The notes under the pieces: model-generated | What the model saw: only the letters and a program-made list of their open reading frames with translations | Database searches by the model: none | Told to the model about the DNA's origin: nothing | NCBI GenBank assembly: GCA_037176725.1 | Contig: JAZBRS010000013.1 | Coordinates: 6,203,001 to 6,267,000 of the forward strand | DNA: 64,000 bases | DNA from: Posidonia oceanica | Lineage: Eukaryota; Streptophyta; Magnoliopsida; Alismatales; Posidoniaceae | Reading direction: 5' to 3' | Shown: in pieces, positions 1-11,418 of the stretch | Position numbering within the stretch: the first letter of the stretch is position 1 | How the letters are laid out: each line of letters opens with the position of its first letter | Position numbers and translations under genes: made by a program

Positions 1-1100
1 AACATTAACCATCTCGAATATTCATTAATCATCTCGAACATTAATTAACCATTTCAAACCTTAATCATTCCAAACATTAATTAATCTTTTCAAACATTTT
101 AATCACTTTAAAAACATTAATCAAACACTTAACCATTAATCACTTCAAACATTTAAAACTCCGTTGATTAAACCTATAAACCCTTTCTTAATTATCCAAT
201 AAAGAAAATTGTCTCAAGTATCACTTAAAATATCTAACTCTTTAGAAAACACGCGAACCATTTAAAAAGTACAAACACCTCAGATTTTAATTAACACAAT
301 ACTAAATGAAATTAATTAAACTTTACGGAAAATACCACACTAAGGAAATTCTTTTCAATTCGACTATTTAGCTTGCATTAATTAATCCATCAACCTATCC
401 TAATAATTAATTTTCCTTAAGCAAACTTATCTTTTAATCTTAAGTTCACAAATTAATGAGTTAATTCCTCTCTAAGGAATTTATCCTAAAAATCATTAAT
501 AGTTCAATTCACCAATTAATCCATTAAGCATTCTTTTTAACAATTAAATTCTCTCTTTTAAATTCAGGAGAGAATTCTATTCCCCAAAATTTCACAACAT
601 TATTTACTTATGCATTATTAGCAAAAATATTCTAAAAATCAACTATTTCCATCCATTTCCAATCTAATTCACAAAAATACAGAAATAATAAATGTGCATA
701 AAAAGATAATGAAAGTCCCTCAAGTTTTATTATTAACCTATTATCCCATAAATTCCACATATTCCATCGTTAATAAATAAAATAAGTCTCCTAATTTCTG
801 GAAAAAATTTGACATAACCTCCCCTTAATTTTCAATAATAAAAATTCATTTCCTGCAAGAAAAATTCACAAGAATATTCTCCTTCATCCATTCAATATAT
901 AATTCCACAAAAATATCCCTCCTTCGTTCAAAACCAAAAGAGAAAATTTTATTCACATTCTGCATCTTCATTTCATTCACAAAATTCCAAGAATTTTCAA
1001 ACATTCATTCACAATAACATTCAATATCCTTTAATTTTATTCATTCACATTTACAAAAACAAGAAAAACAAATCAAAACAAAAATTTTCAACTTCAATCC
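1..1100. other. AT-rich non-coding stretch with degenerate short repeats
   Basis: No convincing gene. The first 170 bases repeat a degenerate word of the type cattaatyaaccat-ctcaaa about every 20-25 bases. The rest is strongly A/T-biased with many short cattca/attcac words. It lies upstream of the tail and LTR of element A, so it may be that element's 3' untranslated region or an older repeat. I see no coding motif on either strand. Confidence 0.4.
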
Positions 1101-1560
1101 TTCCACTGTCAAGCTACTGCCCCCTCTCCGGCCAAACACCGCCGTTGCCTGCCGTCCCACCGTCGCCAGCCACTTCACCAAAAAAACCCACAGAAGCAAA
1201 GGAGATGAGGAGGAGGAGATTACCTCCTCCGTCGGCGTGCCCCGCCGTCGTTGCCACCCGCACCACCGCCCTCACTGCCGCCATCGCTCGCCATCAGGGA
1301 AGGAGAAGCACCACCGCACCATGCCGGAAACCGCCCCACCACGCTGGAGATCACCGTCAAATCGCCGGAGAGGAAGACAGAGGGTGCTGGACTAAGAAGA
1401 AAGAGGAAGGAAGAAGGAGGTGGAGGTCTGAAAGAAGGGGGCAACGGTCCAGTTTTGTTACTGAACCCGTGCCCTGGTCGCCGAAACAAACAACGCCCTT
1501 CTAGACGCCTCAAATCATGGCGACTCAACCTTTGGCTTCCATAGGAAGTCAACTTCCTGC
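1101..1560 (-). other. GC-rich island, possible LTR/5'-UTR-like fragment
   Basis: A sudden GC-rich block in AT-rich surroundings. Both strands are open for about 100 codons, but the peptides are low complexity (Pro/Arg/Gly-rich) with no domain, so I do not call a protein. Read on the minus strand it goes from CT-rich to a Gly/Ala-rich coding-like stretch, the composition seen at 8560-9800 in the LTR of element C. It could be a diverged LTR fragment, but I cannot align it. Confidence 0.25.
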
Positions 1561-2500
1561 CTCAGTTTGAACTGCCCCAGTAGAGGCCATGTTAGCATTC
1601 GTCGCCTACAAATGCGGTGACAAGCTTCTGACTTCGCATGGCGCCAACTTTCCCACTCTGCTTTGAACCACCTTGACGCCAATGAAATAGGCGACTATTT
1701 CGAGCACCTAGATCAGCGACGACTGGAACTTTAGGACAGACCATCCTTTGCCCCCTTTCATAAAGGATGATTTTGCCCAACTACAAATTAAAAAGCGAAG
1801 ACGAGGGACGAGCCCCTGCCCCAAAGCTCACACCGTGTCCAATGACACCACTGCTGCGACTAAAGACGAAACATCGGTTTGGCAAGTGAAGGGTTGACTC
1901 CCTCACCCGATTCTCTATGCATAGAACCTCTTTACTTGCCAAATTGAGCTGTGGGACGACAGTCTTTTCCTGAGAGTACCGGTCACACTCGAGGACAGAA
2001 AACACTTGACCACAACAAATTGCATTCATTTATTTTGCATATGTCCATATGGTTTGGGACCAACCGTACCCCTCCAGCCTAACCTAGCATATGGACCATT
2101 CATTGCATTGTATGTTGACCTTGCATTATCATTGTTTGCTTGAATCATGCATCCATGCATTTTCTCATATCATTGGAAGTGGAGCACGGACAGAGCCAAA
2201 TGACCTTCAAGAGTGTTAGAAACCCTTAGGACATGTGATTCTCCTGGAGCCAACCTAGTTCCTACCTATCCTTTTATCAATTCCAATCCGAGTGAAGTCT
2301 TGAACAAGATGCCAAACTCCTTTTCGATCGTGTCTGGATAAAACTCCACGATTTCCTCCTTAGTTCCTGCCCCATTGGAGCACCCTTACATGGTTGACCT
2401 GGTCTTGGCATCGGCTGTGACACATAGTTCCGAAACCGACTTGACCCCTCCATGCCTGAGTCTCCAATATGATGGCAGTTTAAACCTCTTTTTATCTTTC
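1561..2500 (+). other. Probable 3' untranslated region of element A
   Basis: No coding domain visible. GGCGAC/GTCGCC words (for example near 1650-1720) recur here and are also frequent in the downstream LTR, which suggests the stretch belongs to the same element. Short open frames of 60-80 codons have no recognisable motif. Confidence 0.35.
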
Positions 2501-2504
2501 TTTT

Positions 2505-2623
2505 GGCTACTCAACCGACAAATTGTTTGAGACAGAGCTCCCCTTTTCAGGAAATGCTCAATAGGACATCATTCTTACCTTAGAACCGATCTTGTTCCAA
2601 GATCAGCTCCAAGGAGGGGCATC
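2505..2623 (+). other. 3' end of element A interior with polypurine tract
   Basis: About 120 bases before the LTR that are closely matched at 56036-56156, before the second LTR of this type; both contain the word TTGTTCCAAGATCA. It ends in the purine-rich tract AAGGAGGGGCATC at 2611-2623, immediately before the LTR's TG. This is the expected layout of a plus-strand priming site and shows that the LTR at 2624 is a 3' LTR on the + strand. Element C has a near-identical tract at 28175-28187. Confidence 0.7.
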
Positions 2624-2774
2624 TGTAGATATCCCATTTTCACATTTCTGAGAGTTCTTAGAGGATAGGAACCAACTAGGCGCCCCATATCACACAAGTA
2701 AGGCTTAATAACACATTTTCCATATTTCCCGTGTTTTGTTTAAAGCATCGCTTGATTTTACTTGACTCAAGGCT

Positions 2775-2822
2775 GTTAGCTGTGGCATAGCTAGCGCACT
2801 TAGACTCGTGGCAAGTCTAAGT
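2775..2822 (+). promoter_or_regulatory. Double hairpin near the LTR start of element A
   Basis: Two adjacent inverted repeats. The first is GTTAGC at 2775-2780 facing GCTAGC at 2790-2795 (one mismatch). The second is ACTTAGACT at 2798-2806 facing AGTCTAAGT at 2814-2822, a perfect 9-base stem with a 7-base loop. The same pair occurs three times at 56302-56510 with different but still complementary arms. Function is unknown; it lies about 150 bases into the LTR, in the part upstream of the promoter. Confidence 0.65.
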
Positions 2823-3541
2823 ACCTTGAGCACCCTTTTTCCTACTCAGATCAATGGCAGATTCGAGTTAAAGAAGAGGTTTTTATGATTTCATGAGATC
2901 TCTGAAGTTTCCCAGGCTTTTATCATGTTTCTATGGATTAACTTAAAAGACAGGGTTAAAAACGCAAAAGACCTAGCTAGTTGCCTCCCAGAGCGGTGAC
3001 ACATCTAGGCGCCTTTTAGAGGGGCGACTGAAATGTGGAGGCGCATTCGAGACAGGCGACTAGCAATTTCTCTCTCTCTTTAGCTTGATAATTAATATCC
3101 TGAACATTAATATAATACATGGGGAGGCTTTATAATTTATTATAACACTTTTTCTATATTATCAATATTTCTATGGTTTTCAAGTATTTAATATATGATA
3201 TATCTTATAAAAAATCAATTAAGGAAAGGAATAAATCTAGAAAATCCTAGGTGGCTTCCAAATTAAAAGCTAGATCTTTCTAAAACACGTTTTTCAATCT
3301 GTGATTTATCTTCCTAAAAATCAGAAACCAATCCAGGATTTATCTCCTACAAATCAAAAACAAATCTTTTAGTTGTTGGATTAGTGCCACAGTTAGGCGC
3401 CTGTGTTACAGGTGACTGACTGACGTGGACTCGCCGCTGACCTGGTCACACGGTGTCTCCCTGGCATTTCCACGATCTTCTCGGGAGATATTTATGCCAG
3501 TCACCCTCCTAGGCGGCGACTAGTCCTAAATATCAGTTCCC

Positions 3542-3559
3542 TTCTAGAAGCTTCTAGAA
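3542..3559 (+). promoter_or_regulatory. Perfect heat-shock-element-like palindrome
   Basis: TTCTAGAAGCTTCTAGAA is a perfect 18-base palindrome made of four alternating TTC/GAA units separated by two bases, the consensus layout of a heat shock element. It lies 36 bases upstream of a strong TATA box in the same LTR. By family knowledge, similar elements drive heat activation of the ONSEN copia element in Arabidopsis. That this one works is inference. Confidence 0.6.
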
Positions 3560-3595
3560 CCTTCCTAGGTCTAAGCCACCCGTGTCCCACGAACC

Positions 3596-3605
3596 TATAA
3601 AAAGG
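3596..3605 (+). promoter_or_regulatory. TATA box of element A LTR
   Basis: TATAAAAAGG in a CCTATAAAAAGG context. Transcription would start about 25-30 bases downstream, near 3630. The following sequence, with AAACCCTAG words, looks like a plant 5' leader. This divides the LTR into about 1 kb of U3 and about 0.6 kb of R-U5, if the LTR ends at 4212. Confidence 0.65.
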
Positions 3606-4212
3606 ATCCGTGAGTCAGTGCTCGGGAGATCGGAATTCATTATCAAAAAAGGAGGCAAAATTCATTATCAAGAGAGTATCTTCCAAGAGAGAAACCCTAG
3701 CCTCCACCTTCAATCTCGAAACCCTAGATCACCGTATCCTACCTTGAATCCCAGATATCTCAAGGATTCCTGGAGCTCCAACCGTGCCTCCGCTTCCTCA
3801 TCCCATTGCATACAGCACGAGGGTGAAGGGAGTATCATCTTCCATTCTCTTTATTTTCATTATTGCATTCTTTAGATTATATTCATGGCATATGCATGCG
3901 GGGAACAACCCCTGGTTAGTATTAGTTGCATTTATTTATATCATCTCCTATTTATTTGATCGATTTACTACACACGAACTCATCCAAATCTTCTGTTACT
4001 TGTTTTTTTTGAAGGAAAAGGAATCCGCTCACGTAATACGAGGAAGCCACTAGACGATACCCTACTGTCGATCCAGTGAACCGACTACCCACATCATCAT
4101 CATCTCCCCAGATGCCTTGTCTGTCCATTGATAAGTGGCGATCACAACAAAGTTGACAACGTACGTGGAAGCGTAGTCACCTTCATAAACACCCCCCAAA
4201 TCCACATCTACA

Positions 4213-5440
4213 GGGTGGAGTGATCCACTCACTCATTTCCCACATTGAGAGTGTGGTTGTATTCGTGGGAATGCCGTCATGCTTCCCCAATCAACGTTGG
4301 CCCATTTCGCGTCACCGGAGTCATGCATTTCGGCATTGAAGTCCGGCACTTGGACTGTCACCGGCCGGAGTTTGAGCCGAAGCTCCGTGTGATCCCGGCA
4401 ACCATTTTGCATGTTAATTGTATGCTTTTACTCGTGGATGTATGCTCTTGATTTCCATGTGTTTAGTTGCTTGTTTTGCATCGCCGATGATGCGTGATTT
4501 GGCGACGAAGTTCGGCCTCTGGACTGCCAGGTGCATCGCTTATTCTAGCAGCGACTCTTGTCGTGTTTCAGGCAGTCCCCAAGCCGGACTTTGAGCCGAC
4601 GTATCTCGTGATCTAGGCATTCATTTTGCATACCAATTGTATGGTTTTAATCCTGGATATGCCCTCTTGCTTTCCATGTATTTAGTCTCGCGTTTTGCAT
4701 CGCTTACATGTCATTTTAACAATGATGAATGTTGCTATCTGAAGCAGTTTTGGTCGCCAGTCCTAGGAGCGGCTTGTGCAGTCGCCGCTCATGCAGGTGA
4801 CTTGTACTGTCGCCGTTCCTACCAATGATCTATGCCGCCACCGCCGCTCAAACCGGCGACATGTGCTGTCACTGGGGTGACAGGCGACTCAGGCTAGGGT
4901 TCAGACAGTGGACAGAGTCCCCTGTTTGCCGCCTTGTCTTCCGTTTACTTGACTTGTTTGACTTTGGTTTTTTTCCCTGGTCTGTTTATCATCACATCAT
5001 GTTATTTCAACTTTAATTAGTCATTTTGGCATGGTTTTGCTAAGCTTTGCATGGTTTATAAATGCATGTTGCATACCGCCCTCGGGCGAACATAAACCGG
5101 CGTTATACGCCAACACAAGAGCGGAATAGCCAAGAAAGATCGACTCCCTCGGGCGTATCAGGGGTGCCTAACACTTTCCCCGTGCGTAACAAGAGTCCTT
5201 ACCCTTTCTCTGGACTGCAATGACTTTGTGTCATACACATTCGGGTCGGATTTGCATATTTTCGAACTCCATGAGTTTTGCATGTTTTTGCATACGATTT
5301 TCCTAGTCTTCCGGTTTTAATAGATTAGGTGGTGACTTCATGTCTTTTCTCTTATTTTCCTTTGCATTCACCTACTTTTTCGGTGTTTTCGAGTCGACTT
5401 CCCTTGAATCCACCATTAGTCGTGGCCCCTCTCCCCGACC
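4213..5440 (+). repeat. LTR 3'-part-like sequence between A and B
   Basis: Not coding. It holds a diverged direct duplication (4325-4490 and 4500-4695, both with a CCGGAGTTTGAGCCG-like core) and a perfect hairpin, CTGTCAC at 4866-4872 facing GTGACAG at 4877-4883. It also has a module at about 5130-5350 that matches the last 350 bases of element C's LTR: GGGGTGCCTAACAC, CGTAACAAGAGTCCTT and TAATAGATTAGGTGG occur in the same order. It is therefore either the end of A's LTR or a fragment of another gypsy LTR. Confidence 0.45.
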
Positions 5441-5878
5441 GGTGCATGCGAGCTTTGGCAGCGTGCGACCGCGTCGCCGAGAACGGTCATACCGACACTT
5501 TGTAAAAAGCATGTGGTTTCTTAAAGTGATTGTTTATGCTTTAAAAGTGGCATGTTTAGCGTGGTTTGTGATAGTTTTGGTTTTATTCGCCTTAGGACTT
5601 AAATTATGTTTCTGTTTGCCATGGTTTTGGTGGGCACGTACTGGGTGACTTAGATGTCACTCACGTGTGTTTTGTGTTTTGGTTTTCAGGTGCAGGGTCA
5701 AGGTACAGTTCAGCCTGGTGCTTGTTTAGGAGCCACGTAGCCGCACATTGGGGATCTTGGGAAGTTTTGTAAAAGTTTTAAATTTGTTACCAAATGTAAT
5801 TAAATGTATATTTATTAAATGATTGTTTAATATTATTTTGGTTGAGTTGGTACTGTGGAGTCGCACCGGGGCATGACA
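5441..5878 (+). repeat. 3' part of the 5' LTR of element B (Tekay-like)
   Basis: The LTR end is fixed by GGGGCATGACA ending at 5878, followed four bases later by an initiator-Met primer site. The GTTTTGTAAAAG...TTAAATG stretch before it is typical of Tekay/Del LTR ends as I recall them. The LTR start is not identified; it may lie as far left as 4213 or be truncated near 5440. No partner LTR of B is present in the window. Confidence 0.5.
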
Positions 5879-5882
5879 GAAA

Positions 5883-5894
5883 TGGTATCAAAGC
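5883..5894 (+). other. Primer binding site of element B
   Basis: TGGTATCAAAGC differs at one base from TGGTATCAGAGC, the complement of the plant initiator methionine tRNA 3' end. It sits four bases after the LTR's CA, as expected for minus-strand priming. Confidence 0.8.
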
Positions 5895-6015
5895 TTAGGT
5901 TCACTAAGTACACCAGCTTAGTAGTGTCCGATCTAGTGGCTCCGTAGGACTGTACCATTTGTGTTTTATGCACCTGATCTTTTGTTCTGTGTTTTGCTTT
6001 TATGGCTATAGCGAG

Positions 6016-7110
6016 ATGGCACCCAAGAGCAGAGGTAAGGGTAGAGCGTCTGCATCCAGTTCTAGCTTGGAGGATGAAGGTGGATGGAAGGATGTTCAGC
6101 AAGAGTTGGGGGAGATGGTGCAGGGACTAGTGCAATCCCTTGAGAAGAGTAGTTCCAATGAAACCAAGGGTGATCCGTGGATTTCCCAGTTCCGCAAGTT
6201 AGGTGTACCGAACTTTGATGGCAAAGGCAAGCCAGAGGATGCTGAATCTTGGCTCTCTAAGGTTGAGAAGATTTTGGAGAGTCTGGAGTGCCCAGAGAAG
6301 AAGTGGGTTCGCTTGGCAACCTTCCAGTTCAAGGGTGAAGCCGGTTAGTGGTGAAAGTCGACACACCGCCTCAAGTTTCCGGATGTAGATCTGTTAGCTA
6401 TACCCTGAGAGGAGTTCTGGGAGGTGTTCTATGAGATGTATTTCCCAAAGTATGAGAGGGATTGCCTGGATAGAGACTTCCGAAATCTGAAGCAGGGGAG
6501 CATGACTGTAGCGGAGTACGAGGCAACTTTCACTCGGCTAGAGCAGTTTGCTCAGGTGTTTGACACAGAGAAGCGCCGAGCAAAGAAGTTTGTAGAAGGT
6601 TTGGTGCCAGCGCTGAGGTCAAGGGTTTTGGGTTTCCGATGCCCTACCTTGGCTGTTGCTGTGGAGCTCGCAGCCAGATATGAGGATGACCGCAAGCTGT
6701 TCCTGGAAGAACACCCCAAATGGAAGGGGAAGACGTCCTCTCAGCTGCCGAACACTTCTGGAGGGCCGAGCTCTGGTAGTTCTGGGCTCAGGGAAGAAGA
6801 GGAAGGAGCGCTCGGACTCAATTGCTGAAGAGGGGCGCAATTCTTTTGGAAGAGGGAGTACTGGACACAGCCAGATAGGCTCAAGCGGAGGTCCAAGAAT
6901 GTGTTTTAGATGTGGGAAGCTAGGACATATGGCCATGTATTGCAACAGTCAGCCGCAGAACCCAGGGCTCGTGAGATGCTACAACTGCGGGAAGACTGGG
7001 CATATTTAGTGGAACTGTCCTAAGCCTCCTAAGCCTGCTGGGGATGCACCTCATCAGCCGACCAGGGGAAGAGTGTTTTCCATAGCCGCTCCTAATGCTG
7101 GTCCCGCAGG
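6016..7110 (+). pseudogene. gag of element B, interrupted
   Basis: Starts at ATG 6016 (MAPKSRGKGR). A gypsy-type capsid domain follows: FDGKGKPEDAESWL at about residue 70, then FYEMYFPKYERDCLDRDF and YEATFTRLEQFA. Two CCHC zinc knuckles close it, CFRCGKLGHMAMYC and CYNCGKTGHI-stop-WNC. The frame is broken by TAG and TGA near 6346-6354, a TGA near 6408, a frameshift near 6785 and a TAG inside the second knuckle; most fall where Trp or Gln is expected. A capsid of this type coats the retroelement RNA in cytoplasmic particles. It ends at the insertion site of element C. No functional product is expected. Confidence 0.85.
7106..7110 (+). repeat. Target site duplication of element C, left copy
   Basis: GCAGG directly before the LTR's TGTTGACACC; it recurs at 34166-34170 directly after the right LTR. 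It is five bases long, as expected for gypsy integrase. Confidence 0.9.
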
Positions 7111-10100
7111 TGTTGACACCCCATTTTGACAGGCTGAATCGATTGGAATCTTCTGGTGGCTTCTGAACCCAAACCTAGGTCCAAACCCACACCTTTCCTT
7201 TCTTCTTTCCCTTCAAAATAAGCCCAAACTCAACCTAAGATTACACCCCTTTTCCGAATCCAAAAACTACCCAAAAACCATAGGGAAACTCACCCATCCC
7301 AACTTAGCAAGCCTACCAAAAAGCTCTTAAAATTTCAAACCAAAACCACTCCCAAAAATCCTAGAAAACCTAGGTAAAAATACCCTTTTTCTACACCTCA
7401 AAACCCTTCTAAAACCTTCTCAAATCCAAATCCAAACTCTTGGTCCAACACTAGGGACCATAGGCTACACACCCACCAAAATTCACCCCTTTTCAAAACC
7501 TCTAAACCCTCCTTTTGCCCAAATTATCCATTTCTCTCTCCTAGATTATTTTTTTCTCTCTCCTCTCTCTCTCCTGATTATCCTCATTCTTTTTCCCCCC
7601 TTTTCTCCCTCTTTTTTGCTTGACTGTGAGCCCCCCTTGTGCTCCTATCCGTTCTCAATCTTATTCCTATTTTTATCTTATTTTTACCATTTTCTTTGAT
7701 TTTCAAAAAATTATTTTCTTTCAACTCCTCTCTTTCCTGTTTATTCCTCCATTTCTCCCTTTTCCCCTCCTTTCTAATTTCCTCTTCTTTTCTCTTACTA
7801 AACCCCTAAAAATTCTTGAAAAACCTTCAAAATCCTGAAACAAAAGGGAAACAAACCAAAACCCTAAGAAAAATAATTAAAAAATATTAAACAAACAATT
7901 AAAAACCTAAACCTAACTAAATCCAACTAAAAAGGAAATTAAGAATGCAATCTAAAAAATACAAAACAAACAAAAGAAAATGCCATAAAATCAAGTAAAA
8001 AATCAAAATATAATCAAAACAAACCAAAAGTAAAAACCTCATTAAAAATGATCAAAAACAAATCCTAAAAAAGAAGAAAACAATCGAAAATACTAAGACA
8101 AGTAATTAAGAAAAAACCTAACTTAATAAACCTAAAAGAAGCAATTAGAAAACTTCAAAACAATTTAATTGAAAAGGAAAAAGCTTAACAAGAAAAACTT
8201 AACTAAAAAATTACTAAAAGAATTTAACAAACAAAATCAAAAAGCAATTTAAAAAGGACTTAAGAAAAACTAAAATCAAAAAACCCAAAACTCCACCTAA
8301 CTAATTAAAAAACAACCCATTAAAAAGGCCTAATTAAAAACCCCAACTTAACAAGGAAAAACTTAACAAGGAAAACTTAACTAAAAAAACAATTAAAAAG
8401 GTTAACAAACATTTAAACCAAATCAAAACAATTTAAACAAAACTTAAATCCTAAAAACTTAAATCAAAGCTAAAACTCTTTCTAACCCTGATTAACTTAA
8501 AAACAATGTTTAAAAACCTAATTAAAGATCCTAACTTAAAAACAACCACCCTAAATTGTTTTCAAAACTTTTCATCTTTTTTCTATTTTTATTTTAATTT
8601 TTCTTTCCTTCCTTCCCCTCCTTTCTTTCTTCTTCCTTATTTTTTTTTCTCTTTTCCAATTTTTCTGGTCCGGCCCAAATCCCCTCTCCTCCTTCCTTTC
8701 TTTTTAATTCCTTTTCTCCCACGCGCAGACAAGGCCTGGCCCACGCCTGCAAACCTCCTCCTTCCCTCCTTCTTCCTCTCCTTCTCCTCCCTCTAGTTTT
8801 TTTTCTTCTTTTTTCTCTGCCAACTACCTCCTGGGATCGACAGCACATCGTCCTCTCCTGGCCGTCCCTGCGCGCCGCACGTCGTCTACCCAGGCCGAGC
8901 CGGCGTGCGCTGCTCTCCTCCCGTGCACCCTACAACCTCCTGCCATCACCTCTCCGAGCAATTAATGGCAGCCGAACCTGCAGATCAAAACCCAGCAAAA
9001 CCAGCTCCAGAAGATACCAGAGAGGACGACCCTTCACTGCCCAGTTCCTCCACGCTCTTCCTTGTGCAATCCCCAGCCGGAGAGAACCCAGAAATCCACC
9101 CTCTTCCACTGCCAAAAACCAGCATCTTCCTCCTCTTCCATTCGATCTAATCCAGAGCCTCCAACACCCAGCAAATCCCTCCGAATTCCTCCCCCAAATC
9201 CACCCAAACTTCCAACATCCAGCTCCTTCACTCCACAGCCAAATCCATCCCAGAATCACCCCGCAACTCTTCCATTTTCCCCACAGAACCCAACTCCCAC
9301 TTCCTCTGAAATTCCCGACACCACAGGCCTCCATTTCGTCCCAAATTCCAGCACCCAATTCTTTGAAACACCAGCTTTCTAACACACCTAAGCTTCACCT
9401 TCAACCCTCACCACAGATCAGACCAACCATTACAAACACCTGCCACACTTTCTGATCCAGAAATCCACCATCAGCAAACTCCCTCTCCAGCAATCCACGA
9501 CCCAACCTAAACCCTTCCACACACTCACTGAGGTTCCAGAAGTCCACCGACTACCTCCACTCGAACCAGAGAGCAGCGGACATCCGCCCCCACCTCCGGC
9601 TGTCAGCAGTACACCCAAATTTGCCGCTTCTGCCTCCGGCCATCAAAGCTTCGCTCCAACCAATCAGGAAGCACCGGAGGACCACATGGAGTAATTCCAG
9701 ACGATCGCGAGCTGCCGACGACGCTTCCATCAACTGGACGAACCTCGCCGGCATCTGCAGAACCCACCTACGTCGGGGGGACTCTCCGGACGCCAAACCA
9801 GGTATTTTTCTTCACCGTTAATCTCGTTCTCTCTTCCTTCTGCTTCTCCGCCCCTTAGAATGGGGTTTCCCTTCTCGCGTCGGTTCAGCACCGACGCTGA
9901 CTCGTCTTCTCCGGTGAGCTCCGAGCTCGCCTCGTCGCTCCGGCCTGCAGAACGCCCCTCCGTTGATTACCCGAGCTCCGCGCAGCCTCTAGGAGCACAG
10001 GCCAGCCCTCAGAATCTTCCGATGTCCGGACTGCTTCAAAACGTCCTGCAGATCTCCGTCGTCTTCTCCAGCCAGCTTTAGGCCACGTCACCGCCCGCCG

Positions 10101-10499
10101 ACGTTGCTCCAGCCTCCGTGCAGCTCCGGAGCAACCCGCCGCCGCATCTGCGCCTGTCCAGCACCCCGCATTCCTCTTCTCCGGCCACTAGTAGCGCTCT
10201 GCTACAGTGGCTCCTTTTCTTCATTTCACTGTGCTGTTATTTTTGCTTAGCATGCATATTTTACCGTAAATTGCATTTTTACCTTACGTTCTTATTTTAT
10301 TGCTTTCCAGTCCTGCCATCGTTTATGATTCATTTAATTCTGAATATAAATCTTATGAAATTGCATGAAAAACCCAAAAAATCAACTAATTGCGTGTCAG
10401 TCCTGCCACAGTGTTTCTCTTCAGTGTTTCCTTTAAATTCCAGTCCTCTTGTTTTATATTATTGCATGTTAGCCCTACTGATATTAATCTGATTTAATG

Positions 10500-11090
10500 C
10501 TTATATTTTACCTTGCTATATTGCATTTCTGGCCCCTGTTGCTGTTCTTATTTGCAATTTAATCCTCTGATCTGCTAACTTAGGTTTTATTTTTCACTTT
10601 TTCTTACTGCATTGCATCATTTCCCTCATATTATCTGATTCTTGCATATAGGTCCTTCATCAATGCACATCATGCATTTAAATGCTTATTTTGCTTATAA
10701 AATTGCATTTTTGACCCCGCATGTTTGAAAAATTGCACATAGGCCCCTGTTTGCTTTCCCAGACCACTCAGACCCCTGTTTTGCTGGAAAGTTGCATTTC
10801 AGACCCTGTTGATTTCAAAATTGCATGCCGATTTACCATTCGATTTCCAAAGCTTGCTCTGATGCATGGCTACCCTGAAAATTTGCATTTTGAACCCTGC
10901 ATTTTGTAAAATTGCATTCAGGCCCTCCGCTTCCCAAAAACCTTGCATAAAAGCCTCTAACCTTTCAAAATCCTTGCATTCAGACCCCCATCTTTTCAAA
11001 ATTGCATGTAAGTCCCCAGTTTTCTGAAAAATCATCCCTAAGTCTTTTCTTGCATTCTGCATGCATTGCATTCATGCATTCTTACATCTG
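10500..11090 (+). repeat. Degenerate TTGCAT-type repeat zone in 5' LTR
   Basis: A loose repeat of about 30-40 bases whose units read roughly AAAATTGCATnnnGGCCCCTG with TTTTC or TTTGAAAA between. At least ten units can be followed by eye. The right LTR carries the same zone at 31600-32170, with a short extra GCATTGCATTCAT copy near 32155. Confidence 0.6.
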
Positions 11091-11418
11091 GCATCTCTCG
11101 CACACACCTGAGCACTCTTAGCTCCCATTTACGTGGGAGGACCTGTTTTGCACACCCTTAGGCCCCTTTTACACTTAGATCTTATCTTCTCCCCTGTTCT
11201 GGCCTCCTGCCTTGAAGTCTGGATATCTTCAGATCCGGCCGTTGGATCTTCTCAACTAAGCTACCTGGGCGACCCCGGCGGAGCGCTCTTCAGCATGGAC
11301 CAATTAGATTTCAGATCTGGCATCAGATTTCTAAGGTAAGTCCTCTCGAACTTCGGCAGCATCTTTTGCATATCCTTCGCAATGCATGGCTTTTACACGC
11401 TCTATTTCGTCTATTTTT

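Larger units (their letters stand above)
2624..4212 (+). repeat. LTR of element A (Tat-like)
   Basis: The LTR starts TGTAGATATCC right after a polypurine tract. The best-supported end is 4212, because ACATCTACA there is the inverted match of the start, giving TG...CA ends and 1,589 bases. It contains a TATA box, a heat-shock-type palindrome and several hairpins, each listed separately. The 5' two-thirds resembles the LTR at 56157 in order of landmarks, but with many differences. An alternative is that the LTR runs to about 5440, because the downstream sequence resembles the 3' end of element C's LTR; I cannot decide without alignment. Confidence 0.6.

Noticed and set aside
1145..1552. Three overlapping GC-rich open frames on both strands
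   Set aside because: Low complexity in all frames, no domain, and composition typical of a GC-rich LTR/UTR block.
8930..9821. Open frames of 60-151 codons duplicated at 30006-30897
   Set aside because: Both copies lie in the LTRs of element C; Pro/Ser- or Gly/Trp-rich peptides without motif.
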